DNA from: Rhizobium sp. BT03
GTDB taxonomy: Bacteria; Pseudomonadota; Alphaproteobacteria; Rhizobiales; Rhizobiaceae
NCBI RefSeq assembly: GCF_030053155.1
Contig: NZ_CP125640.1
Location: forward strand, 3,366,001 to 3,430,000
DNA: 64,000 nt
Direction: 5' to 3'
Numbering within the stretch: position 1 is the first letter of the stretch; each line of letters begins with the position of its first letter. Below are positions 41,727-49,258 of the stretch, in pieces. The translations under genes were made by a program, and so were the position numbers. The notes beneath the pieces are model-generated. The model had not been told where the DNA came from. It searched no databases and saw nothing but the letters and a program-made list of their open reading frames with translations.

Positions 41727-42044
41727 TCACAGGCATTCGCCGTCGGCGGCGTTTCGGTAGAGTTCGTGCACGGCCTCCGCGATATTCGCAGCCGTGGCGA
41801 GGGCGATGATCAGACAAAGAAGAAAAACGAGGCGGTGAAAGCGCCGGCCGGCCCGATAGGCAAAGAGCGCGCCGGCGCCGTAGATCAATATTGTCGGCAC
41901 AGCCAACATCAGCACCTGGCCCGGTCCGTCGCAATCGAGAGCGGCGATGCCCTGGGCACGATAGACATTGGCCGGAAAAAGGACGGCAAGCGCCGCAAGC
42001 GGCAGCGCGAGCAGCAGGACGAGGTAAACGGCGAGGGCGCGCAT
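41727..42044 (-). CDS. Small membrane protein, three predicted helices
   Basis: A 105-residue protein with hydrophobic segments at about residues 4-24, 43-62 and 69-90 and a C-terminal acidic end. The Cys at 38 and 104 could pair if the loops face the periplasm. Unrecognised family. The start ATG (42044) has only a weak ribosome site. It is on the same strand as, and 25 bp downstream of, the Omp10-like gene, so both may share a transcript. Confidence 0.6.
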   Translation of the reverse strand: MRALAVYLVLLLALPLAALAVLFPANVYRAQGIAALDCDGPGQVLMLAVPTILIYGAGALFAYRAGRRFHRLVFLLCLIIALATAANIAEAVHELYRNAADGECL

Positions 42045-42069
42045 GGTGTGCTTAGCCTACGCCTTATCT

Positions 42070-42438
42070 TCAGCCTCGGCGGGACAGCGTGAACTGCGCG
42101 CCGGAATCGGAGGTGCAGTTGAGCTGGCTCGGGTTGACGAGGGCGCAATTGACCTTGGACTGGGTCTTGCGCACCAGCGAGGTCATGTTGATCTCGACCA
42201 GGGTCGGCGAGGTATTGATATAGGTGCCTGAGGCAAGAAGCTGGTTGCTGTCGGTCGTGCGAGTGGTGAAACTACCGCCCTGGAAGGTTGAAACGATACC
42301 GTTCGGATCGCTCCAGTTGCCTTCGACGCCGGTGGCGGCCGGTGCTGTGGCAACCGGCAGGCTGCGCGGCTCTGGCGAAACGCAGGCGGCGAGCGCGGCG
42401 GCGGCACCGACAAGAACGAGACCAGTTCTGATTTTCAT
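42070..42438 (-). CDS. omp10: Omp10-like outer-membrane lipoprotein
   Basis: A 122-residue lipoprotein. The signal peptide ends in the lipobox 'LAAC' (Cys at residue 19). The mature part matches the Brucella Omp10 pattern by recall: '[32 protein letters not shown]', '[34 protein letters not shown]'. Two Cys of the C-terminal half are conserved with that family. Omp10 is a surface-exposed lipoprotein of Brucella. The match is from memory, not a search. Its start at 42438 lacks a clear ribosome site. Confidence 0.8.
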   Translation of the reverse strand: MKIRTGLVLVGAAAALAACVSPEPRSLPVATAPAATGVEGNWSDPNGIVSTFQGGSFTTRTTDSNQLLASGTYINTSPTLVEINMTSLVRKTQSKVNCALVNPSQLNCTSDSGAQFTLSRRG

Positions 42439-42559
42439 AAGGCTTCTCCCGGCGATTCGGCGTGGCGGACAGCCGCCAAGTTCGGGCAAAACATGGCGCG
42501 CGCCCGCCGCGAAGGCAAGCCTTGGCGGGTGCCGGGCGGCATTTAGACAGCAGGCGTTA

Positions 42560-42586
42560 CAAAAATGCCCGCCTTGCGGCGGGCAT
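42560..42586 (-). terminator. Terminator after homospermidine synthase
   Basis: On the minus strand, stem ATGCCCGCC / GGCGGGCAT with a 4-base loop is followed by TTTTT. It lies about 22 bp beyond the hss stop codon. Confidence 0.85.
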
Positions 42587-42608
42587 CTTCAAACTCGCGC
42601 GAGCGATC

Positions 42609-44060
42609 TCAGCGAACGAGAATGTTCCTGAACTGCCACGGATCCTTGGTGTCGATATCCTCAGGGAAGAGGCCCGGGCGGCCATCGAGCGGGGTCCAGT
42701 CGGTGTAATGTCCCTCGACCGGGCCGAGATAGGGCATCTGCACTTCGAGGCAGCGCTTGTAATCGATCTCGTCGGCTTCGACGATGCCGGCAGTCGGGTT
42801 TTCCAGCGCCCAGACCATGCCGGCGAGAACGGCTGAAGTGACCTGCAGGCCGGTGGCGTTCTGATAGGGCGCGATGCGGCGGGTTTCTTCGAGCGACAGG
42901 CGCGAGCCGTACCAGTAGGCGTTCTTCTCATGGCCGTAGAGCAGGACGCCGAGTTCATCGATGCCGTCCTCCAGCTCGTCCTCGTCGAGAACATGGTGGA
43001 CCGGCTGCGGCGTGCCGCCATTGCCGAACATTTCATGCAGCGAGAGCACGGCGTCGTTGGCCGGATGGTAGGCATAGTGGCAGGTCGGACGGAAGGTCAC
43101 TTCGCCGTCCTTGTCGCGAACCGTGAAGTAGTCAGCGATCGAGATCGACTCGTTGTGAGTGACGAGGAAGCCATATTGCGGGCCGGGCGTCGGGCACCAG
43201 GTGCGTACGCGGGTGTTGGCGCCCGGCTGTTCCAGATAGATCGCCGCCTTGTTGCCCTTCTTGTGCTTCTTGGCGTTCTTCGGCATCCATTCTTCATGCG
43301 TGCCCCAGCCGAGTTCGGCCGGCTGCATGCCTTCGGAGATGAAGCCTTCGACCGACCAGGTGTTCCAGAAGACGTTGAGCGGCTTCGGATGCTTGGTGCG
43401 CTGGGTGTCGCGCTCGGCGATGTGGACGCCCTTGACGCCGAGCTTCTTCATCAGCTTGGCCCAGCCTTCGCGATCGTGCTGATCCGGTTCGTCGAACTTC
43501 AGGCCGGTGTCGTTGGCGAGGTTGACGAGCGCCTGCTTGACGAACCAGGAGACCATGCCCGGATTGGCGCCGCAGGTGGAGACGGCGGTGGCGCCGCCCG
43601 GGTTCTTCGCCTTTTCCTTGCGCACCGTTTCACGCAGCGCATAGTTGGTGCGGTCGGCATTGCTCATGCCCTTGTCGAAATAGAAGCCGAGCCAGGGTTC
43701 GACGACGGTGTCGACATAGAGCACGTCATGCTTGCGGCAGAGCTTGATGAGGTCGAGCGAGGAGGTGTCGACCGAGAGGTTGACGCAGAAACCCTGGCCT
43801 TTGCCTTCCGTCAGCAGCGGCTTCAGCAGGTCCTTGTAATTGTCCTTGGTGACATATTCCTTGATGTGGCGGACGCCGTGCTTCTTCAGGATCTCCATGT
43901 CGGAGGGCTCTTCGCGCGGGTCGATGACGACCATCCGGCTCTTGTCGAATTTGAAGTGGCGCTCGATCAGGGGCAGGGTGCCGCGACCGATGGAGCCAAA
44001 GCCGATCATCACGATCGGACCGGTAATTTCGGCATATACCGGATAGTTCTGTTCCGTCAT
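42609..44060 (-). CDS. hss: Homospermidine synthase
   Basis: A 483-residue NAD-dependent enzyme that makes sym-homospermidine from putrescine; homospermidine is the major polyamine in rhizobia. The Rossmann motif is 'IVMIGFGSIGRGTLPLI' near residue 15, followed by 'VVIDPREEP'. Further conserved blocks are 'VNLSVDTSSLDLIKLC', 'YVDTVVEPW' and 'CGANPGMVSWFVKQAL'. Full length for the family and monocistronic, ending at the 42560-42586 terminator. ATG at 44060 follows AGGAGAAAAGA. Confidence 0.95.
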   Translation of the reverse strand: MTEQNYPVYAEITGPIVMIGFGSIGRGTLPLIERHFKFDKSRMVVIDPREEPSDMEILKKHGVRHIKEYVTKDNYKDLLKPLLTEGKGQGFCVNLSVDTSSLDLIKLCRKHDVLYVDTVVEPWLGFYFDKGMSNADRTNYALRETVRKEKAKNPGGATAVSTCGANPGMVSWFVKQALVNLANDTGLKFDEPDQHDREGWAKLMKKLGVKGVHIAERDTQRTKHPKPLNVFWNTWSVEGFISEGMQPAELGWGTHEEWMPKNAKKHKKGNKAAIYLEQPGANTRVRTWCPTPGPQYGFLVTHNESISIADYFTVRDKDGEVTFRPTCHYAYHPANDAVLSLHEMFGNGGTPQPVHHVLDEDELEDGIDELGVLLYGHEKNAYWYGSRLSLEETRRIAPYQNATGLQVTSAVLAGMVWALENPTAGIVEADEIDYKRCLEVQMPYLGPVEGHYTDWTPLDGRPGLFPEDIDTKDPWQFRNILVR

Positions 44061-44190
44061 TCTTTTCTCCTGTGGAAGGGGACGAAAGCGTTCAGCCCGA
44101 AGAATTCTTTTGAAATTGCCGCAGAAATTGCGAGGTGACCGGCTCTAACCATAAAACCGCGTCACAATAAAGAGTGTTGAGGGGGAAAGC

Positions 44191-44559
44191 TCAAATATCG
44201 GGCGGGCGAGAGGTGGGTTTGGTGTACAGGGCCGCCAAGTCCTCTCTGAGCCGTACCGGCAGATTCAGCCGCTCGTGAAGAATGCTCATCACGCCGATGT
44301 CGCCGTTTTCGAGTTCACGTAAGAAAATATAGTGGTGTTCGTAACGGCAAAAATAAGCCCGACGCTTGATATCGGCAGGAACCACCAGGCGCTGCGGAAG
44401 TTGCCGCCAGATCAGTCGGTTCTCGCACAAGCGCTGCAACTGCCCATGCAGTCCGAGTATATAGGCATCCGCCTGCGTCTCTCCCCACCTCTCGAGCGTA
44501 TCGCGCCAAATCTTATCCTGAGCGACATCCGCGCGCGGATAAAAGCGATAAGCCGCCAT
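44191..44559 (-). CDS. parE: ParE/RelE-family toxin
   Basis: A 122-residue protein of the ParE/RelE toxin superfamily. Typical segments are 'YRFYPRADVAQDKIWRDTLERWG', 'HGQLQRLCENRLIWRQLP', 'IKRRAYFCRYEHHYIFLRE' and 'IGVMSILHERLNLPVRL'. The last has the conserved 'I.ILHER' tail. ParE toxins poison DNA gyrase, RelE toxins cut mRNA; sequence alone does not decide, but the paired antitoxin is of the ParD type. It begins 2 bp after the antitoxin gene, so the two are co-transcribed. Confidence 0.8.
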   Translation of the reverse strand: MAAYRFYPRADVAQDKIWRDTLERWGETQADAYILGLHGQLQRLCENRLIWRQLPQRLVVPADIKRRAYFCRYEHHYIFLRELENGDIGVMSILHERLNLPVRLREDLAALYTKPTSRPPDI

Positions 44560-44561
44560 GA

Positions 44562-44813
44562 TCAGCGGTGCTTATTGCGGCGAATAACGTCCTCGGCGGT
44601 GACGGTGATAAACTCACTGTCTGCGGCCCGCATCGCGGGTGCGAGTTCCTTTTGCAGGGCATCCCATGCCTCATCGCGGGTCTGCAAATCGCGGCGGATC
44701 AAAGCGCGGATGTATTCGCTCGCGTTTTCGTACAAGCCGCCATCGCCTATCTGCTGTTGGATGTGATCCTGCAGCGCGCCGCTAACCTTTACGTGAATGC
44801 TACCCGAGGCCAT
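44562..44813 (-). CDS. parD: ParD-like antitoxin (ribbon-helix-helix)
   Basis: An 83-residue antitoxin. The N-terminal 'GSIHVKVSGALQDHIQQQIGDGGLYENASEYIRALIRRDLQTRDE' is the ParD-type ribbon-helix-helix DNA-binding and dimerisation domain; the C-terminal part (residues 50-83) binds toxin. Start 44813 is chosen because GGATCCGCC precedes it. Such antitoxins repress their own promoter, and a palindrome lies upstream at 44856-44868. Confidence 0.8.
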   Translation of the reverse strand: MASGSIHVKVSGALQDHIQQQIGDGGLYENASEYIRALIRRDLQTRDEAWDALQKELAPAMRAADSEFITVTAEDVIRRNKHR

Positions 44814-44836
44814 TGGCGGATCCCTCATCTTCTTCT

Positions 44837-44868
44837 ATTGTGGGTAGCGTAGCACATATTGTCAATAT
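44837..44868 (-). promoter_or_regulatory. parDE promoter with operator palindrome
   Basis: On the minus strand TTGACA (44860-44865) is separated by 17 bases from CACAAT (44837-44842). The -35 region overlaps the palindrome ATATTG-T-CAATAT (44856-44868), a likely ParD operator. The position is 23-50 bp upstream of the antitoxin start. Confidence 0.65.
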
Positions 44869-44910
44869 TCTTCACCGACGCCGTCTGATCATCTGACCGA
44901 CTCCCGCCAA

Positions 44911-45195
44911 TCAGCGTTTCAGGATTTCCAGTCCCTCGACCGTCGTCGTCACGGCGAGCTCGGTGATGTCGTATTCGGCGACGCCGTGGAGGGTGAAAGG
45001 ATCGGCGGCGACATAGGCTTCGATCGCGGCGCGGTCGCCGATTGCGAGGATCGCGCCGCCGGTGCGCGGCACCTTGCGGCCGGAGGCGAGGAACCAGCCC
45101 TTGGCATAACCTTCCTTCACCCAGGCCATGTGCGGCTCCATGTGTTTGTCGGCTTCCTCGTTGGATTTGCGGTAGGTGAGGGAGAGGATGAACAT
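44911..45195 (-). CDS. YciI-family protein
   Basis: A 94-residue ferredoxin-like fold protein. 'HMAWVKEGYAKGWFLASGRKVPRTGGAILA' and 'FTLHGVAEYDITEL' contain the His and Asp/Arg residues that form the YciI putative active site. The function of most members is unknown. Its start lies 2 bp downstream of the pabC stop codon (both on the minus strand), so it is the third gene of the pabB-pabC transcript. Confidence 0.82.
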   Translation of the reverse strand: MFILSLTYRKSNEEADKHMEPHMAWVKEGYAKGWFLASGRKVPRTGGAILAIGDRAAIEAYVAADPFTLHGVAEYDITELAVTTTVEGLEILKR

Positions 45196-45197
45196 GA

Positions 45198-45827
45198 TCA
45201 GTTCCTGATGAGATTGGCGCGGATCAGGCCGCGCAGCGAGTTGCCGAGGTAAAGCGTGCCGGCGTCGAGATCGGCAAGGCTGAGGCGGCCGACGCGGGCC
45301 TTGCGTTGGCAGATGAGCTCGGTGCGCAGCACGCCGGCGAGCAGGCCGCAGGAGATCGGCGGGGTGCGCAGGATGCCGGTGCCGTCATCCAGGAAGATCG
45401 AGGTGATGGTGCTCTCGCAGACCTCGCCGCGCTCGTTCAACAGGATGACGTCATCGGCCTCATCAGGCCGGTATTCGGCGCGCGCTCTCTCGTAGACGGC
45501 GCGGCGCGTGGTCTTGTGACGCAGCAGCCTGTCGGCGGAGTTCAGGCGGGTCTCGGCGAGGCGGACGGTCCAGGTGGTCTCGGGCGACAGCGGAACGAAG
45601 GCGGCACTGGTCACCTCGATGCGGCCTTGGGCGTCGAAGGTCAGGCGGACGCGCAACGGAGCGGCGGCACCTGCAACGGCTTCGTCAAGCCTTGCCACAG
45701 CATCGATCGGCTGCGGGAAGCCAAGGCGGCGGGCGGAGCGGGAGAGCCGGGCGAGATGCAGCCGCAGGCGGATAAAACCGTCGGCGGGCTGCCAGCGCAG
45801 CGTCTCGATCAGCGAAAAATCGGTCAT
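45198..45827 (-). CDS. pabC: Aminotransferase class IV protein, aminodeoxychorismate lyase-like
   Basis: A 209-residue fold-type IV PLP protein. The likely PLP Lys is in 'LLRHKTTRRAVYE' near residue 100, and 'NERGEVCESTITSIFL' (residues 132-147) is the class IV signature. It ends with 'GNSLRGLIRANL'. It overlaps the pabB stop codon by ATGA. Together with PabB it should convert chorismate to p-aminobenzoate for folate synthesis, with glutamine supplied by another subunit not in this window. At about 209 residues it is short for the family (about 270). Confidence 0.82.
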   Translation of the reverse strand: MTDFSLIETLRWQPADGFIRLRLHLARLSRSARRLGFPQPIDAVARLDEAVAGAAAPLRVRLTFDAQGRIEVTSAAFVPLSPETTWTVRLAETRLNSADRLLRHKTTRRAVYERARAEYRPDEADDVILLNERGEVCESTITSIFLDDGTGILRTPPISCGLLAGVLRTELICQRKARVGRLSLADLDAGTLYLGNSLRGLIRANLIRN

Positions 45828-47011
45828 CGCGCGATCCATTGATCGCCGACGGCGAAGCGGGCCTTGAGCAGGCATTCCTCATATTCGGCCTCGGCGGTGG
45901 AATCAAAGACAATGCCGCCGCCGACGTTAAAGACGGCCCGGCCGCCGTCAAAAAGCGTGATGGTGCGGATGGCGACGGAAAAACGCATGGCGCCGCTCGG
46001 CGAAATCATGCCGATCGCACCGCAATAGGCGTCGCGGGGTCCATCTTCGAGCGCGTGGAGGATTTCCATCGCGCGGATTTTCGGCGCGCCGGTGATCGAG
46101 CCGCAGGGAAAGAGGGCGGAAAAGATGTCGCGGATCGAAAGGCCGGGGATGAGCCTTGCCTGCACATGGCTGACCATCTGGTGAACGGTCGGATAGGTCT
46201 CGATGTCGAAGAGCTTCGGCACGTCGAGCGTGCCGACCTCGGTAATGCGGGAGATATCGTTGCGCAGCAAATCGACGATCATGCGGTTTTCGGCCTGCGT
46301 CTTGATATCGCGGCGCATGGCCTCGACGATTTCGGCATCCTCAGTGGCGGTGGCGCCGCGTTTCGCCGTGCCCTTCATCGGATGGGTCTCGATCCAGCCG
46401 TCTTCATCGGTACGGAAGAACAGTTCAGGTGACCGCGACAGGATAAGCGGGCCGCCGAGATCGATCAGCGCGCCGTATTTGACCGGCTGGCGCTCGATCA
46501 GCGACCAGAAGGCGGCACGGGGATCGCCGTTCCAGCGGGCCTCGACCGGCATGGTGAGGTTCGCCTGATAGGCATCGCCGAGCCGCAGGTGCTCGTGAAG
46601 GCGGTCGAAACGCTCTTTATATATGGGGAAATCCCAGGCCGCCTTGGGGGCGGTGAGAAACTCCTCGTTTTCGAGGCGCTGTTTCGGCTGGGCGAGCGGG
46701 TGTGTATCCGCCTGCGGCGCGTCGAAGACGCCGAAACAGAGCAGCGGGGTTTCGCGATCTTCACGGGCGAAGGGAGCGAGTTTCTCCTCGAAGAGATATC
46801 CGGCCTCGTAGGCCATATAGCCGGCAAGCCATTTGCCCTCGGCCTTGGCCTTTTCCATCCTGGCAAGGCCGGCGAAGAACTCGGCGCATGTTCGCGCGAC
46901 GATGATCTCGGCCGGCTCGGCGAACAGCATCACCTGTTCGATCGTGTCGTCTCGGAAGAGAATATAGGGTTGACTGGCCACGCAACGCTTTCGGTTTGTT
47001 CTGCTCCCCAT
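45824..47011 (-). CDS. pabB: Aminodeoxychorismate synthase component I
   Basis: A 395-residue chorismate-binding enzyme. The C-terminal domain carries the PabB-type 'HPMKGTAKRG' motif (PabB-type Lys forming a covalent adduct in family members), 'ENRMIVDLLRNDISRI', 'HQMVSHVQARL' and 'FPCGSITGAPKIRAMEI'. It makes aminodeoxychorismate from chorismate and ammonia. The start is uncertain: ATG at 47011 or GTG at 46981 after CGAAAGCGTTGC. It is the first gene of a pabB-pabC-yciI transcript; a long inverted repeat lies upstream. Confidence 0.9.
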   Translation of the reverse strand: MGSRTNRKRCVASQPYILFRDDTIEQVMLFAEPAEIIVARTCAEFFAGLARMEKAKAEGKWLAGYMAYEAGYLFEEKLAPFAREDRETPLLCFGVFDAPQADTHPLAQPKQRLENEEFLTAPKAAWDFPIYKERFDRLHEHLRLGDAYQANLTMPVEARWNGDPRAAFWSLIERQPVKYGALIDLGGPLILSRSPELFFRTDEDGWIETHPMKGTAKRGATATEDAEIVEAMRRDIKTQAENRMIVDLLRNDISRITEVGTLDVPKLFDIETYPTVHQMVSHVQARLIPGLSIRDIFSALFPCGSITGAPKIRAMEILHALEDGPRDAYCGAIGMISPSGAMRFSVAIRTITLFDGGRAVFNVGGGIVFDSTAEAEYEECLLKARFAVGDQWIAR

Positions 47012-47048
47012 TGCTCGGATGCGATCGGGAGCCTCGGATATTTTCTCT

Positions 47049-47186
47049 CTTCTCCCCTCGGGGAGAAGATACCCGAAGGGCAGGCGAGGGGGGAGCGAAG
47101 CGACGTCCTGAGCGTATGCAAAGGAGAGGTTCTGCCGTGTCGCCCCCTCATCCGCCTGCCGGCACCTTCTCCCCGAGGGGAGAAGG
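47049..47186. repeat. Long inverted-repeat element between pabB and pepF
   Basis: A 138-bp segment with inverted ends. The left side begins with CTTCTCCCCTCGGGGAGAAG (47049-47068), itself a palindrome, and continues toward GGCAGGCGAGGGGG. The right side mirrors it: CCCCCTCATCCGCCTGCC, then the same palindrome at 47166-47185. The two ends agree over about 40 bases with a few changes. No coding potential is seen inside. It resembles the short palindromic intergenic repeats of rhizobia and could be mobile or MITE-like. Confidence 0.7.
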
Positions 47187-47197
47187 GACTCGCTCTC

Positions 47198-49051
47198 TTA
47201 CGCCCTATCCAAAGCCTCCAATTCGTCGATCAGCCCTTCGATCATCGACAGGCCCTGGCTCCAGAACGACGGATCGGTGGCATCGAGGCCGAAAGGCTTC
47301 AGCAGCTCCGAGTGATGCTTGGTGCCGCCGGCCTTCAGCAGTTCGAAATACTTCTCCTGAAAACCCTTCTCGGCCTTCTGGTAGACGGCGTAGAGCGAAT
47401 TCACCAGGCAATCGCCGAAGGCATAGGCGTAGACATAGAAGGGCGAGTGGATGAAATGGGGGATATAGGCCCAATAGGTCTCGTAACCTTCAGAAATGCT
47501 GATCGCCGGCCCGAGGCTTTCGGATTGGACGGAGAGCCAGAGTTCGCCGATATCGTCGGCGGTGAGTTCACCAGCCTTGCGGGCGGTGTGCAGTTTGCGC
47601 TCGAATTCGTAGAAGGCGATCTGGCGCACGACCGTGTTGATCATGTCCTCGACCTTCTGAGCGAGCATCGCCTTGCGCTCGCGCGTGTCGCTGGTCTTTT
47701 CCAGAAGCGCGCGGAAGGTCAGCATCTCGCCGAAGACCGACGCGGTCTCGGCAAGCGTCAGCGGCGTCTGGCACATCAGCGCCCCTTGCGCGCCGGCGAG
47801 AACCTGGTGCACGCCGTGGCCGAGTTCATGGGCAAGCGTCATCACGTCGCGCGGCTTGCCCATATAGTTGACGAGCACATAGGGGTGGGCCGAGGGAACC
47901 GTCGGATGGGCGAAGGCGCCGGGCGCCTTGCCGGGGCGGACCGGGGCGTCGATCCACTGCTCGTCGAAGAAGCGCCGGGCGATATCAGCCATCTCGGGGG
48001 CGAAATTGCCATAGGCCGAAAGCACCGTATCCTTCGCCTCTGGCCAGGAGATGACGGCGCTGGAGGTTTCCGGAAGCGGCGCGTTGCGGTCCCAGAAATT
48101 CATCTGCTCCATGCCGAGCCACTTCGCCTTCATCTTGTAATAGCGGTGCGAAAGGCGGGGATAGGCTTCACGGACGGCCGCGGCCAGCGCATCGACGACC
48201 TCACGCTCGACGCGATTTGCGAGATGCCTGGAGTCGGCGATGTCCTCGAAGCCGCGCCAGCGGTCGGAGATATCCTTGTCCTTGGCAAGCGTATTGGTGA
48301 TCAGCGTGAAGATGCGGATATTGGCCTTGAAGGTTGCGGCGAGCGCCATGGCCGCCTTGCGGCGCACTTCGGGATCCTTCTCCTGCAGCATGTTCAGCGC
48401 CACTTCGAGCGGCACTTTTTCGCCATCGATCTCGTAGCGCAGTTCCGCCATGGTTTCGTCGAAGAGGCGATTGAAGGCGGCCGCCGATGTCATCGACTTC
48501 TCGAGGAAGAGCTGTTCCAGCCGGTCGTCGAGCTGGTAGGGCTTGTCTTTCCTGAGATCGACCAGCCACGGGCGATAGTGGCCGGCGGCGGGGTCTTTGG
48601 CCATGCTGGCATCGATCACCGCGTCGTCGATGCGGTTGAGTTCGAGCGCGAAGAACAGCAGGTGCCCTGAGAATTCGGTGATCTTGGTCTGCACGTCGCC
48701 ATAGAGCTTGCCGTTGGCCGGATCGGTGGTGTCGGAGAAATAGGTGAGGCCGGCGAAGGAGCCGAGGCGGCCCATGATATCGTCCAGCGCCTCATATTCC
48801 TTCAGCGCCGCGCCGATGCCTTCGTCGCCGGTTTTCGTTGCCGCCTCGGCGAGTTTGCCCTTCCATTTTTCTTCAAAGGCGATCGCGGCCTTGCCGGCCT
48901 TTTCCATGTCGGCGACGAAAGCGGTCGAGGTGGCGGAGGGATAAAGATCCTGCAGCTTCCAGACCGGCAGATCGCCGAGCCCCGGATCGGAGGGCCCGGC
49001 TGGCGCTGCTGCCGACAAAAGAAGGCGGGCGTGCGGGAGCTCGATTTTCAT
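47198..49051 (-). CDS. pepF: Oligoendopeptidase F (M3 family metallopeptidase)
   Basis: A 617-residue cytoplasmic zinc peptidase. The active site is H408-E409-x-x-H412 in 'MTLAHELGHGVHQ', followed by 'ETASVFGEML', which supplies the third ligand Glu. The N-terminal helical M3B domain ('LGDLPVWKLQDLYPS') is intact. PepF cleaves short peptides. ATG 49051 follows GAGGAATTGCCCC; the much longer upstream open frame is antisense to the next gene. The inverted repeat at 47049-47186 lies just beyond its stop codon. Confidence 0.93.
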   Translation of the reverse strand: MKIELPHARLLLSAAAPAGPSDPGLGDLPVWKLQDLYPSATSTAFVADMEKAGKAAIAFEEKWKGKLAEAATKTGDEGIGAALKEYEALDDIMGRLGSFAGLTYFSDTTDPANGKLYGDVQTKITEFSGHLLFFALELNRIDDAVIDASMAKDPAAGHYRPWLVDLRKDKPYQLDDRLEQLFLEKSMTSAAAFNRLFDETMAELRYEIDGEKVPLEVALNMLQEKDPEVRRKAAMALAATFKANIRIFTLITNTLAKDKDISDRWRGFEDIADSRHLANRVEREVVDALAAAVREAYPRLSHRYYKMKAKWLGMEQMNFWDRNAPLPETSSAVISWPEAKDTVLSAYGNFAPEMADIARRFFDEQWIDAPVRPGKAPGAFAHPTVPSAHPYVLVNYMGKPRDVMTLAHELGHGVHQVLAGAQGALMCQTPLTLAETASVFGEMLTFRALLEKTSDTRERKAMLAQKVEDMINTVVRQIAFYEFERKLHTARKAGELTADDIGELWLSVQSESLGPAISISEGYETYWAYIPHFIHSPFYVYAYAFGDCLVNSLYAVYQKAEKGFQEKYFELLKAGGTKHHSELLKPFGLDATDPSFWSQGLSMIEGLIDELEALDRA

Positions 49052-49228
49052 GGGGCAATTCCTCTCCACTTTCATAACAGGTCTGCTTGAATAAGCGCGA
49101 GAAGGCCCGGCATCAAGGGCCTTTCGGCGCAAGAAAGGCGTCGGTTCGGCACGAAAATGACCTGTTCCAATCGTTAAAATGCAATTGTTTCTCAAAACTG
49201 GATGTTCAAGCCTTCCTGTCAGAGTGCG

Positions 49229-49248
49229 CTTCATGGTTTCGCATGAAG
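49229..49248 (+). promoter_or_regulatory. Small inverted repeat before the sigma-54 regulator gene
   Basis: Arms CTTCATG and CATGAAG (perfect) with a 6-base loop, ending about 12 bp before the start codon and touching the ribosome site. It may hide the site in mRNA or be an operator. Function unproven. Confidence 0.3.
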
Positions 49249-49258
49249 TGAGGCGACA

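Noticed and set aside
41612-41809. Basic 65-codon plus-strand frame near the RIME repeat
   Set aside because: It is antisense to the membrane-protein gene at 41727-42044 over its second half and has no ribosome site.
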